This document shows, piece after piece, positions 1 through 6,600 of a stretch of DNA of 6,729 nt. The DNA lies in assembly GCA_945957075.1 (NCBI GenBank), contig CAMFJP010000076.1, positions 1 through 6,729 of the forward strand, given 5' to 3'. Source of the DNA: an uncultured Chlamydiae bacterium (lineage in GTDB: Bacteria > Chlamydiota > Chlamydiia > Chlamydiales > Rhabdochlamydiaceae). The position numbers and the translations under genes are program-made. Numbering within the stretch: the first letter of the stretch is position 1; each line of letters begins with the position of its first letter. Under the pieces are notes generated by a model. It was not told where the DNA came from. It saw only the letters and a list, made by a program, of their open reading frames with translations, and made no database searches.

Positions 1-714
1 GCTAATAGGGGTGTCGGATATTGTAGGTACGTGTAAAAGTTTCCAATCTTCTGGAACAGGAAAGCTTACAACATCTTTATATGTTGCGTCATCTATTGCA
101 ATAATTTGATCTAGTTGTCTTTTAGAAATTTCATTTAAGTTAAACGTAACCTTTAAACCTGTGGCTTTTAAGTGCTCTACTGCTGCTTGGGGTCCTGTAA
201 TTGTTGTATAAAGGTGATAGGGCCAGACATCGAGAAAAAGGTAATTTCTTGGGGGTTCTCCAATAGGTTTTGTGATAATAATGGGTATTTTTTCTGTGAT
301 AAGGCGCGTCATGTGTATTGCGAAACTAGAGTGGGCAATTCTTGTGATGCCTTTGGATAAATCTAAATCTGGATGTGTTGCGATTAGGTCTTTTTTTGTA
401 ATTGTGGGGATCCATTCATCGGGTTTGTCCCGGGCGTCAACGAGGACTTCAATGTCTCCTGCTGCTAGGTCGTTAATGAGGGTTTTATTTCCAACAAGGG
501 TAAGCGTAATTTTTTTTGTTAGAAAGCCGTTAGTTTGTAAGCCCTCTACGGTTTTGCCAGCTGGAATATTGACAACACGTACAGCGACGTTGCTAATGAT
601 ACGTGTTGTGGTTAGTGTGTGGTTGACGCTGAGCCAAATAATAATAGCAAGACCTAAGGAGATTAGTTTTCTTTGCCAGTTTTCTATAAACAAATGAGTG
701 AGAAAAGTTTTCAT
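1..714 (-). CDS. cdaR: CdaR-like YbbR-domain protein, regulator of the diadenylate cyclase (3' end cut by window edge)
   Basis: The frame is open for 238 codons from an ATG at 714 to the left edge without a stop, so the C-terminus is missing. The protein starts with a short cytoplasmic stretch (residues 1-16), then one hydrophobic segment (about 17-30, LISLGLAIIIWLSV), which fits a single N-terminal membrane anchor with the rest outside the cytoplasm. At least two YbbR-like repeats follow: about residues 41-95 (ending in LVGNKTLINDLAAGDIEVLVDA) and a second with its core near 168-195 (TTITGPQAAVEHLKATG). YbbR proteins (CdaR in Firmicutes) bind and modulate the membrane cyclase CdaA, and are normally encoded directly after it. 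Here the ATG overlaps the cdaA stop as ATGA, and AAGGAG lies 11 bases upstream of it, inside cdaA. Full-length relatives usually have several repeats, so a substantial part may lie outside. Family assignment is firm; the direction of its regulatory effect here is unknown. Confidence 0.88.
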   Translation of the reverse strand, partial: MKTFLTHLFIENWQRKLISLGLAIIIWLSVNHTLTTTRIISNVAVRVVNIPAGKTVEGLQTNGFLTKKITLTLVGNKTLINDLAAGDIEVLVDARDKPDEWIPTITKKDLIATHPDLDLSKGITRIAHSSFAIHMTRLITEKIPIIITKPIGEPPRNYLFLDVWPYHLYTTITGPQAAVEHLKATGLKVTFNLNEISKRQLDQIIAIDDATYKDVVSFPVPEDWKLLHVPTISDTPIS

Positions 715-1508
715 CGTTTTAACCACTCCTTAATATTAAAAGGTGTGGAGGTATGTTGTGTTGGAGTTTGAACAAAAATACTGCGAATAATTCCTTTGAA
801 TCTATCTAATTTGACGCCTCGTGTAATGACGCCATCGCGCGCAATAGAGACTTTTCCGCTTTCTTCGGATACAACAATGACCAGGGCGTCTGCTAGTTGA
901 CTAATGCCAAGCGCTGCTCTATGTCTTGTTCCCATAGAACGGGTGACTTGGGAGCTGTCGTCTGCAAGAGGAAGAATGACTGCTGCTGCAAGGATGCTTG
1001 TGTCTCTGATGACAACAGCTCCATCATGTAGCGGGGTTGTTGTAACAAAAATGGATTCTAAAAGCTCTGAGCTAAATTGTGCGCCGAGTAAAACAGCTTT
1101 TTGGGTGTATTCGTCTAAAGCATCTTCGTGCTGTAGGACAATCAGCGCTCCAATCTTTTTGTCTGCAAGCTTATAGGTGGAGTGTGCGAGTTGGTCTAAA
1201 AATTTGTCAAATTCTGTCATTTCTTTATGGCGTTTGCCTTTAACGCTAAGTTTGGAAAGGGCGACGCGTAGCTCGGGTTGAAAGATAATAAGGAGTGCAA
1301 TTACTGCAACGTTGACTCCAAGGTACATAATTTTATGTAGAATAGGGAGTTGTAGCCAGCTTGAGGCTGCAAACATGACCAAGAATGCCAGAACTCCTAG
1401 CATAAGGTCCATGGATCTTGTATTCCAAAAAAAGGACAGGAGATAATTGACCATTATGGAAATAATGACGATCTCTACAATGGGAGTAAAATTTTGAAGC
1501 ATCGTCAT
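711..1508 (-). CDS. cdaA: Diadenylate cyclase CdaA (DacA/YbbP family), c-di-AMP synthase
   Basis: This enzyme condenses two ATP into cyclic di-AMP at the inner face of the cytoplasmic membrane. From the chosen start the protein has 265 residues, close to B. subtilis CdaA (about 273). Three hydrophobic segments lie at about residues 9-27, 34-50 and 57-75, followed by FQPELR (76-81), the usual junction to the DisA_N catalytic domain. Both catalytic signatures are intact: PLHDGAVV, with DGA at 162-164, and GTRHRAALG, with RHR at 195-197. IVVSEESG follows, as in the family. The frame extends upstream to an ATG at 1547 (278 residues), but the extra MACVFCPGPRGLF is cysteine- and proline-rich and unlike CdaA N-termini. 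The ATG at 1508 has AGGGG seven bases upstream, so I prefer it. A further ATG lies two codons inside. The stop overlaps the cdaR start (ATGA), implying coupled translation. In Chlamydia trachomatis the orthologous product makes c-di-AMP that host STING senses; the same here is inference. Confidence 0.95.
   Translation of the reverse strand: MTMLQNFTPIVEIVIISIMVNYLLSFFWNTRSMDLMLGVLAFLVMFAASSWLQLPILHKIMYLGVNVAVIALLIIFQPELRVALSKLSVKGKRHKEMTEFDKFLDQLAHSTYKLADKKIGALIVLQHEDALDEYTQKAVLLGAQFSSELLESIFVTTTPLHDGAVVIRDTSILAAAVILPLADDSSQVTRSMGTRHRAALGISQLADALVIVVSEESGKVSIARDGVITRGVKLDRFKGIIRSIFVQTPTQHTSTPFNIKEWLKR
726..731 (-). promoter_or_regulatory. Ribosome binding site of cdaR, inside cdaA
   Basis: AAGGAG on the minus strand lies 11 bases before the cdaR ATG at 714, within the codons for Lys-Glu near the cdaA C-terminus. 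The spacing is slightly long, but the match is strong. It allows cdaR initiation in addition to reinitiation at the ATGA overlap. Confidence 0.5.
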
Positions 1509-1515
1509 GAAAAGA

Positions 1516-1520
1516 CCCCT
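1516..1520 (-). promoter_or_regulatory. Ribosome binding site that decides the cdaA start
   Basis: AGGGG on the minus strand lies seven bases before the ATG at 1508. The upstream in-frame ATG at 1547 has only AGGG at about three bases, which is too close for good initiation. This supports the shorter cdaA product. Confidence 0.45.
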
Positions 1521-1545
1521 GGGACCCGGACAAAAAACACATGCC

Positions 1546-1573
1546 ATTTTCCCTAATTCTTTAATATTGTCAA
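1546..1573 (-). promoter_or_regulatory. Possible sigma70-type promoter for cdaA-cdaR
   Basis: A perfect -35 hexamer TTGACA (1573-1568) is followed after 16 bases by GAAAAT (1551-1546), a four-of-six match to the -10 consensus. It lies in the gap between the dipeptidase gene and cdaA. Transcription would start near 1539, downstream of the alternative ATG at 1547, which would force use of the ATG at 1508. The -10 match is weak, so this is a candidate only. Confidence 0.35.
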
Positions 1574-1600
1574 AGTAAAAAACGGCATTTCGAAAGAGGT

Positions 1601-2131
1601 CTAATCAAGGGGAGGGAAATTCTGCCATCCGACTAAATCAAAATGCCACCATTCTGTGGGCAATCCGACAAAGCCATGTCTTTCCATGGTTTTTTTTAAA
1701 AGTTCACGGTTCTTAATGGCTTCATTATTAGCCCCTTTGTAATCTTCGTGTGCTTTTTCGCTAAAATCATCAAAATCAGAGGGCATTAAAAGTTCGTGGC
1801 CATCTTTTGTGATTAAGGTAACATCAACGGCTGTGCCTCTTGTATGTCTTCCACCTTTTCTAGGATCGCTTACATACCTTTCATCGGGTATAAGTTCCCA
1901 GAATTTCCACTGGGCGGACATGGGACGAAACCCATCCCAAATTTTTAATCCCAGGTCTCGTGTTTGTAGTTCTGCTTGGACATCGCGGAGTTTTAATGCA
2001 GCTTCTTTACGTAGTAGGCAGTGATGAAAATCATATACGATTTCCCCTGTAAAGTTGTCTGTGGTTGCGTACTTAAGATCTACTTGAATAGTGGGAATAA
2101 AAGATTTAACATCTACCAGATCAGAAGCCAT
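1601..2131 (-). CDS. ddpX: D-alanyl-D-alanine dipeptidase, VanX/DdpX family (peptidase M15D)
   Basis: This is a zinc dipeptidase that splits D-Ala-D-Ala, the dipeptide MurF adds to peptidoglycan precursors. The 176-residue protein shows the full VanX active site: DGFRP with Arg69 (transition-state arginine), GRHTRGTAVDVTL with zinc ligands His96 and Asp103, and PTEWWHFD with catalytic base Glu160 and third zinc ligand His163. The N-terminal YATTDNFTG (residues 21-29) is also typical. It is shorter than enterococcal VanX (about 202 residues), mostly from a reduced segment between Arg69 and the first zinc ligand. There is no signal peptide, so it should be cytoplasmic, as VanX and E. coli DdpX are. 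The start ATG has GAGGA four bases upstream, and no alternative ATG precedes it before an in-frame stop. No VanS/R/H/A genes are nearby, so glycopeptide resistance is not indicated. Recycling D-Ala or trimming the D-Ala-D-Ala pool is more likely (inference). Specificity for D,D-dipeptides over related substrates cannot be read with certainty. Confidence 0.92.
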   Translation of the reverse strand: MASDLVDVKSFIPTIQVDLKYATTDNFTGEIVYDFHHCLLRKEAALKLRDVQAELQTRDLGLKIWDGFRPMSAQWKFWELIPDERYVSDPRKGGRHTRGTAVDVTLITKDGHELLMPSDFDDFSEKAHEDYKGANNEAIKNRELLKKTMERHGFVGLPTEWWHFDLVGWQNFPPLD

Positions 2132-2135
2132 GGAT

Positions 2136-2140
2136 TCCTC
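2136..2140 (-). promoter_or_regulatory. Ribosome binding site of the dipeptidase gene
   Basis: GAGGA on the minus strand, four bases before the ATG at 2131, fits a Shine-Dalgarno site and supports this start. No other ATG is available upstream in the frame. Confidence 0.5.
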
Positions 2141-2178
2141 GTCTTCTATTAGCAGAATTGTTTATTTGGTGTGAAATA

Positions 2179-2262
2179 TGCCGATGACCGGACTCGAACC
2201 AGCACCCTATTGCTAGGAGCAGAGTTTGAGTCTGCCGCGTCTACCAATTTCGCCACATCGGC
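2179..2262 (-). tRNA. tRNA-Leu, anticodon CAA (reads UUG)
   Basis: The 84-base minus-strand gene folds as a class II tRNA. The acceptor stem is GCCGATG (2262-2256) pairing with CATCGGC (2186-2180), with discriminator A at 2179. The D-arm region contains AAATTGGTAGACGC. The anticodon stem GCAGA/TCTGC encloses loop CTCAAAC, giving CAA at positions 34-36. A long variable arm (about 15 bases, TCCTAGCAATAGGGT) is as expected for leucine. The T arm is GCTGG-TTCGAGT-CCGGT, with two wobble pairs. The A73 discriminator is the leucine identity base. No CCA is encoded after the discriminator (TAT follows), so the end must be added by CCA transferase. The gene lies 36 bases after the antiporter stop and 47 bases before the dipeptidase start. 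Confidence 0.97.
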
Positions 2263-2279
2263 ATTTGTGTGGAAAGGCG

Positions 2280-2309
2280 ATTTTACGAAATTGAGGGATT
2301 ATCTGTCTA
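2280..2309 (-). promoter_or_regulatory. Probable sigma70-type promoter for tRNA-Leu
   Basis: The -35 hexamer TAGACA (2309-2304, five of six consensus) and -10 hexamer TAAAAT (2285-2280, five of six) are separated by 18 bases. The predicted transcription start is near 2273, about ten bases before the mature tRNA 5' end at 2262, a usual short leader. The -35 box lies within the last codons of the antiporter gene (Ile-Asp-Arg-stop). With no terminator visible after the tRNA, this promoter may also serve the dipeptidase gene. Confidence 0.55.
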
Positions 2310-3681
2310 TGTATTTCCTTTTATATAAAAAGAATAGGGGTAGTGGGGATAGCAGTAAGAGGTTGCCGGCGCCTATCATAAGGGCGTACCACCATGTGGA
2401 TGAGATGGAGAGGGTGTCCGGAGGAAAAAAACCTACAAAAAGAGTGATTCCGCATCCTACGATGCCAAGTAGGGATATGCCCCAGAGACCCACTTCTCCT
2501 CCTGGGATTTTAAAGCACGTGGGATGTCTGTTGTGACGCGTACGCAAACGTAGTACGCTGCAAAACACAAGAACATACATCATCATATAAAGTTCTGTGC
2601 TGAGATCAGTTAAAAACCAGTAGAAGGTGTTGATTGTAGGAACGAAGAGAAACAGGGCGCAAAAAACGCTGACAAGAAGCGCCTGTGTCAACAAAATGTT
2701 GGTGGGCACGCCATGTTGATTGACTTTACGTAAAATGGGGGGTAAAAATCCAAACTCTGCTGCATGAAGAAGGCCTTGAGCTGGTGCGCTTAACCAATTG
2801 ATTAGCCCTCCTGTGCTTCCAATGACAATAGCCAGAGCAATCCATGGGACGATAGGTTCTAAATGAAAGGTGTGGAAAAATTCGTTAAACACTTGCATAA
2901 CGCCATCGACGAGATGGATTTCCCCCGAAGGGAGGACGATAGCGATGGCAAGTGAGCCAAGAAGCATAGAAAATACAATAAATAACACGGCGTATCCGAT
3001 TGCTTTTGGAAAATTGCGTTGTGGGTTTTGAATATCGCTCACATGAACTCCTGCAAGTTCCATTCCTAAAAAGGAGGCCATGATGGCAGTTAGAGAAATC
3101 CAATTATGCGATGTTCCCAAAGAGGGGATAAGGTGTTTGTATGAAAAATCGATGTGGATGGGCTCTTTGGAGGTTGCCCATGCGATGCCAAGAGCGATTA
3201 ATAAGCACATGGGAATCATTGTTCCAAAGACGACACAAATACTATTGATTTTTGAAGAAAAATGCATGCCTTTTAAGTTGATTAATGTGAGTGTCCAGAA
3301 CGCGATCATAACAAAGCTAATGAGGTAGTATTTGTTTTCGGCAAGTTCCGGGTTGATAAGATAGGCTGCAGATCCTGCTATAAAAGATAGCATTGTAGGG
3401 TACCAAACCATAGTATTGATCCATTGGAGCCAGATGGCTGTCATGCCCATTTTGTCGCCAAAGGCTTTTCTCACCCATTCGTAAACGCCTCCTTTTTCTG
3501 GAAAGGCTGCTGACAATTCTGCAGAGACAAGAGAGATGGGGATTAGAAAAAAAATAGCGGCTAGTAAGAAAAAGAAAATAAGAGAGCTGCCGAAAAGGGC
3601 AGCAGCCGGTAGATTACGGATGCTGTCAATTGTTGCAATAATAAGTAGGGATAGGGTGTAGAGGCTAATTTTTTTCTTCAT
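2299..3681 (-). CDS. APC-superfamily amino acid antiporter, GadC/XasA-like (glutamate:GABA antiporter family)
   Basis: This is an inner-membrane amino acid exchanger of 460 residues with about twelve hydrophobic segments. The APC signature AELSAAFPEKGGVYEW lies at 54-69. GMELAGVHVSDIQNPQRNFP (206-225) matches the family's E-x(n)-NPxRxxPxAI loop. WLSAPAQGLLHAAEFGFLPP (296-315), then NQHGVPTN, and FKIPGGEVGLWG (390-401) with GFFPPD (417-422) resemble E. coli GadC. GadC has about 511 residues and a C-terminal plug that closes it at neutral pH. This protein stops about ten residues after its last membrane segment, so the plug is absent. Its ATG lies inside ileS (17-base overlap) with no Shine-Dalgarno site. 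An in-frame TAA precedes it and there is no other ATG between them, so the start is well constrained and translation probably depends on ileS. Chlamydiae have such antiporters for host amino acid uptake. The substrate here is unknown: glutamate, branched-chain or other amino acids are possible. Confidence 0.9.
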   Translation of the reverse strand: MKKKISLYTLSLLIIATIDSIRNLPAAALFGSSLIFFFLLAAIFFLIPISLVSAELSAAFPEKGGVYEWVRKAFGDKMGMTAIWLQWINTMVWYPTMLSFIAGSAAYLINPELAENKYYLISFVMIAFWTLTLINLKGMHFSSKINSICVVFGTMIPMCLLIALGIAWATSKEPIHIDFSYKHLIPSLGTSHNWISLTAIMASFLGMELAGVHVSDIQNPQRNFPKAIGYAVLFIVFSMLLGSLAIAIVLPSGEIHLVDGVMQVFNEFFHTFHLEPIVPWIALAIVIGSTGGLINWLSAPAQGLLHAAEFGFLPPILRKVNQHGVPTNILLTQALLVSVFCALFLFVPTINTFYWFLTDLSTELYMMMYVLVFCSVLRLRTRHNRHPTCFKIPGGEVGLWGISLLGIVGCGITLFVGFFPPDTLSISSTWWYALMIGAGNLLLLSPLPLFFLYKRKYIDR

Positions 3682-6600
3682 GCGTTGCGATGGAAATAGT
3701 TGTAGTTTCTCCGTTTAGATCCCATGTAGTTCCAGCATTTGCACTAAATGTACTTTTGACTGTGAGCGTTTCATGGTAAATGTATTCTTTGTGTAGTTCA
3801 AACGCATGTTTTACTTGGTTTGTTGTGTCTATTGTCACGTCAATGCGGTCTGTGACAGAAAAGCCGGCATCGCGGCGCATGGTGTTAATTTTATTCACAA
3901 GTTCGCGGGCTAGGCCCTCTAGAATTAATTCTTCTGTTAGCGTGATCTCTAAAACAACAGTGATACCCTCGTGGGTGCTAGCGCATATGCCCTCTCGTAC
4001 TTTTCTTTCAATAGAGACCTCATCTGGGGAGATGGGAAATGGGGCGCCATTTATTTCTAATTCTATAGAGTGCCCGTCTAGAAGTTGTTTTATTTTTTGT
4101 GCGCTACAAGCAGACAATTGCTTTTGTAGAAGGGGCATATGCGCTCCGGCGCGCTTACCTAGGATGCGAAAATTGGGTTTTAGAGAGAGGGTAACAAATG
4201 CAGATTCCTCTTGCAGATAGTGTAGGGTTTTTACGTTAAGTTCATCTCGTATAATGAGTTCTTGTTCTTTAAGCGATGAGAGGGTGTCTTCATCTGCTAC
4301 AACAAGGTAGGCTGCGTTTAGTGGTTGTCTAACTTTTACTTTGTATTCTTTGCGTAAAGCATGTCCCAGTTTTACTGCGGTTTGTGCATTTTGCATTTGT
4401 TTTTCAAGGTCAAGGCTCCGGTTTTCTGGGGTGTAGGTTGGGTAATCTGTTAGATGAACGGAAATGGGGTCTTTAATGTCTCGAAGCTCTAAGAATATCC
4501 TTTCACTCAGAAAAGGCATGAAGGGTGCGAGAAGTTTGACTAGAGTGTGGAGTGTTGTGTATAGGGTTGAAAAGGCGGCTCTGCGATCTTCTGTGGCATG
4601 TTCTGACCAAAATCTAGCTCTATTTCTGCGAATGTACCAATTTGTTAACTGGTCGATAAATCGTGCTAGAGGTTCTATGGCAAGGTCTAGTTGATAACTT
4701 TCCATCGATGAGGAAACTGCATCGATGAGGTTTTCTTGTATGCTAAGAATCCAGAGGTCGATAGGTTGTTTGGCAGGTGTATGATCTTCAGGTTTCCAGC
4801 TGTAAATGTGTGCATAAGTTGCAAAGAAAATATAGGCGTTCCATAAGGGTATGAGGACTGTGCGCAGCACTTGCTCTACGCCAGCTTCGGAAAAACGCAA
4901 ATCCTCTCCTCTAACAGCTGGGCTACTGAGTAGGTAGAACCGCATGGCGTCAGCGCCATAGGCGTTTAGGATTTTGTCAGGTTCTGGGTAGTTTTTAAGA
5001 CGTTTTGACATCTTGGCCCCATTTTCTGCGAGCAAGATGCCATTGACGATGGCATTTTTAAAGGCAGGTTTTTCAAAAAGAGCTGCGGATAGTACGCTGA
5101 GTGTGTAGAACCAGCCTCTGGTTTGGTCTAGACCCTCTCCTATAAAATCTGCTGGAAAGGCGCTTTGTGTTAGTTCTTTGTTTTCAAAGGGGAAATGATT
5201 TTGTGCGTAGGGCATGGACCCTGATTCAAACCAGCAATCAAAGACATCTGGGATGCGTTGGAAGTGTTTTCCATTGTCTTCGAAGGTTAAGGTGTCGATA
5301 TAGTGTGTATGCAGATCTTTGACTGTGACGCCTGTAAATTCTTCTAGCTGTTTAATGCTGCTCATAACCCGGATTTCGCCGTCAGCACTGCGCCATATCG
5401 GAATGGGGGTGCCCCAGTATCTACTTCTTGAGATTGCCCAATCTCTTGCGTTTTCTAGCCATTTACCAAAACGGCCCTCTTTGATATGCCCTGGTACCCA
5501 ACGGATCTCTTGTACGGTCTCAAGAAGGGTGGGTTTGATTTTTTCAACGGCTACAAACCAGGTGTTAACGACTTTATAGATAAGTGGGGTGTCAGATCTC
5601 CAGCAAAAGGGGTATCTATGCCTTATTTGTGTGTGGCGTAGTACATAACCTTTTTGTTTTAGTGTCTGAATGATCTTCTTGTCCGCATCTTTTACAAATA
5701 GGCCTTGTAGGTCTGGTGTTTCTTCTGTAAAGGTGCCATTTTGATCGACGGGACAGACGGGTTCAATGCCTTCTCTTGCACAGGCAAAAAAATCGACCTC
5801 TCCAAAGGCTGGGGCTGCATGTACAATGCCGGTTCCTTCATCTAGGGCAATGCTCTCTTCTGCGATAATCTGGAAGGTTTTTTGTTGTTTTGTTTTTGTA
5901 AAGTAATCAAAGGGAGGGGTGTAGCTGTGTCCAATCAGTTCTTTTCCTGAAAATGTCTCTATTGTGACAGCTGTGTCTTGAAAGTATTCTTGAATTCTAG
6001 ATTCTGCAAGGATAAAAAGACCTTTTTCGGTTTTGATTTTTGCATACAGTCCTTCTGGATTAACCATAAGAGCAAGATTGGATGGGAGGGTCCAGGGGGT
6101 TGTGGTCCACACAAGGAGGCAGGTGTTATCTTGCCCTAATAAGGGAAGTGCAATAGTAAGAGAGGGATCTTCCACATCTTTGTAATTGAGGTTGGCTTCA
6201 AAATTAGATAGGGGTGTTCCAAGTTTTGTAGAGAAGGGCATGACTTTAAACCCCTCATAAATTAGACCCTTTGCATAAAGTTCGCTAAAGACCCACCAGA
6301 CAGACTCCATATAGGAAAGGTCCATTGTTTTATAGGTCTTGGAAAAATCAACCCATCTTCCCATGCGCTCGGTTGTGCGTTGCCACTCTTGCACATATCG
6401 TAAAACGATACTTCGGCATTCTTCGTTAAACCGTGCGACTCCAAATGAGTCTATTGCATGCGCGCCCGATAGATTATGGGCCTTTTCAATTTCGTTTTCT
6501 ACAGGGAGTCCATGACAATCCCAGCCAAAACGTCTTGGGACGCAAAATCCTTTCATTGTTTTATAGCGGAGCACTGTGTCTTTAATAGTTCCGGCTAAAA

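Noticed and set aside
272..697. A 141-codon plus-strand frame, and a shorter one at 172-360
   Set aside because: Both lie opposite cdaR, whose minus-strand frame is open to the window edge and carries clear YbbR repeats. The plus-strand products have no recognisable domain.
1574..1600. Terminator after the dipeptidase gene (a T6 run, minus strand, beside TTTCGAAA)
   Set aside because: The only inverted repeat is an eight-base palindrome without a loop, and no GC-rich stem precedes the T run.
1601..2131. A vancomycin-resistance cluster
   Set aside because: There is no VanA-type ligase, VanH dehydrogenase or VanRS pair in the window. A lone VanX homologue is common outside resistance operons.
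2146..2175. Promoter for the dipeptidase gene (TTCACA, 18 bases, TAATAG)
   Set aside because: The -35 is five of six, but the -10 matches only about three positions, so it is too weak to list as a feature.
2179..2262. tRNA-Leu as an integration site of a mobile element
   Set aside because: No integrase gene, no repeat of the tRNA 3' end and no change in gene type are seen on either side within the window.
2171..2536. A 121-codon plus-strand frame
   Set aside because: It runs antisense through the tRNA-Leu gene and the end of the antiporter, and starts with GTG inside tRNA flanking sequence. It is a shadow frame.
6574..6574. GTG as start of ileS
   Set aside because: The same frame continues upstream to the window edge and encodes the HIGH-type motif HYGH and the GPPVATG block, so this codon is an internal valine.
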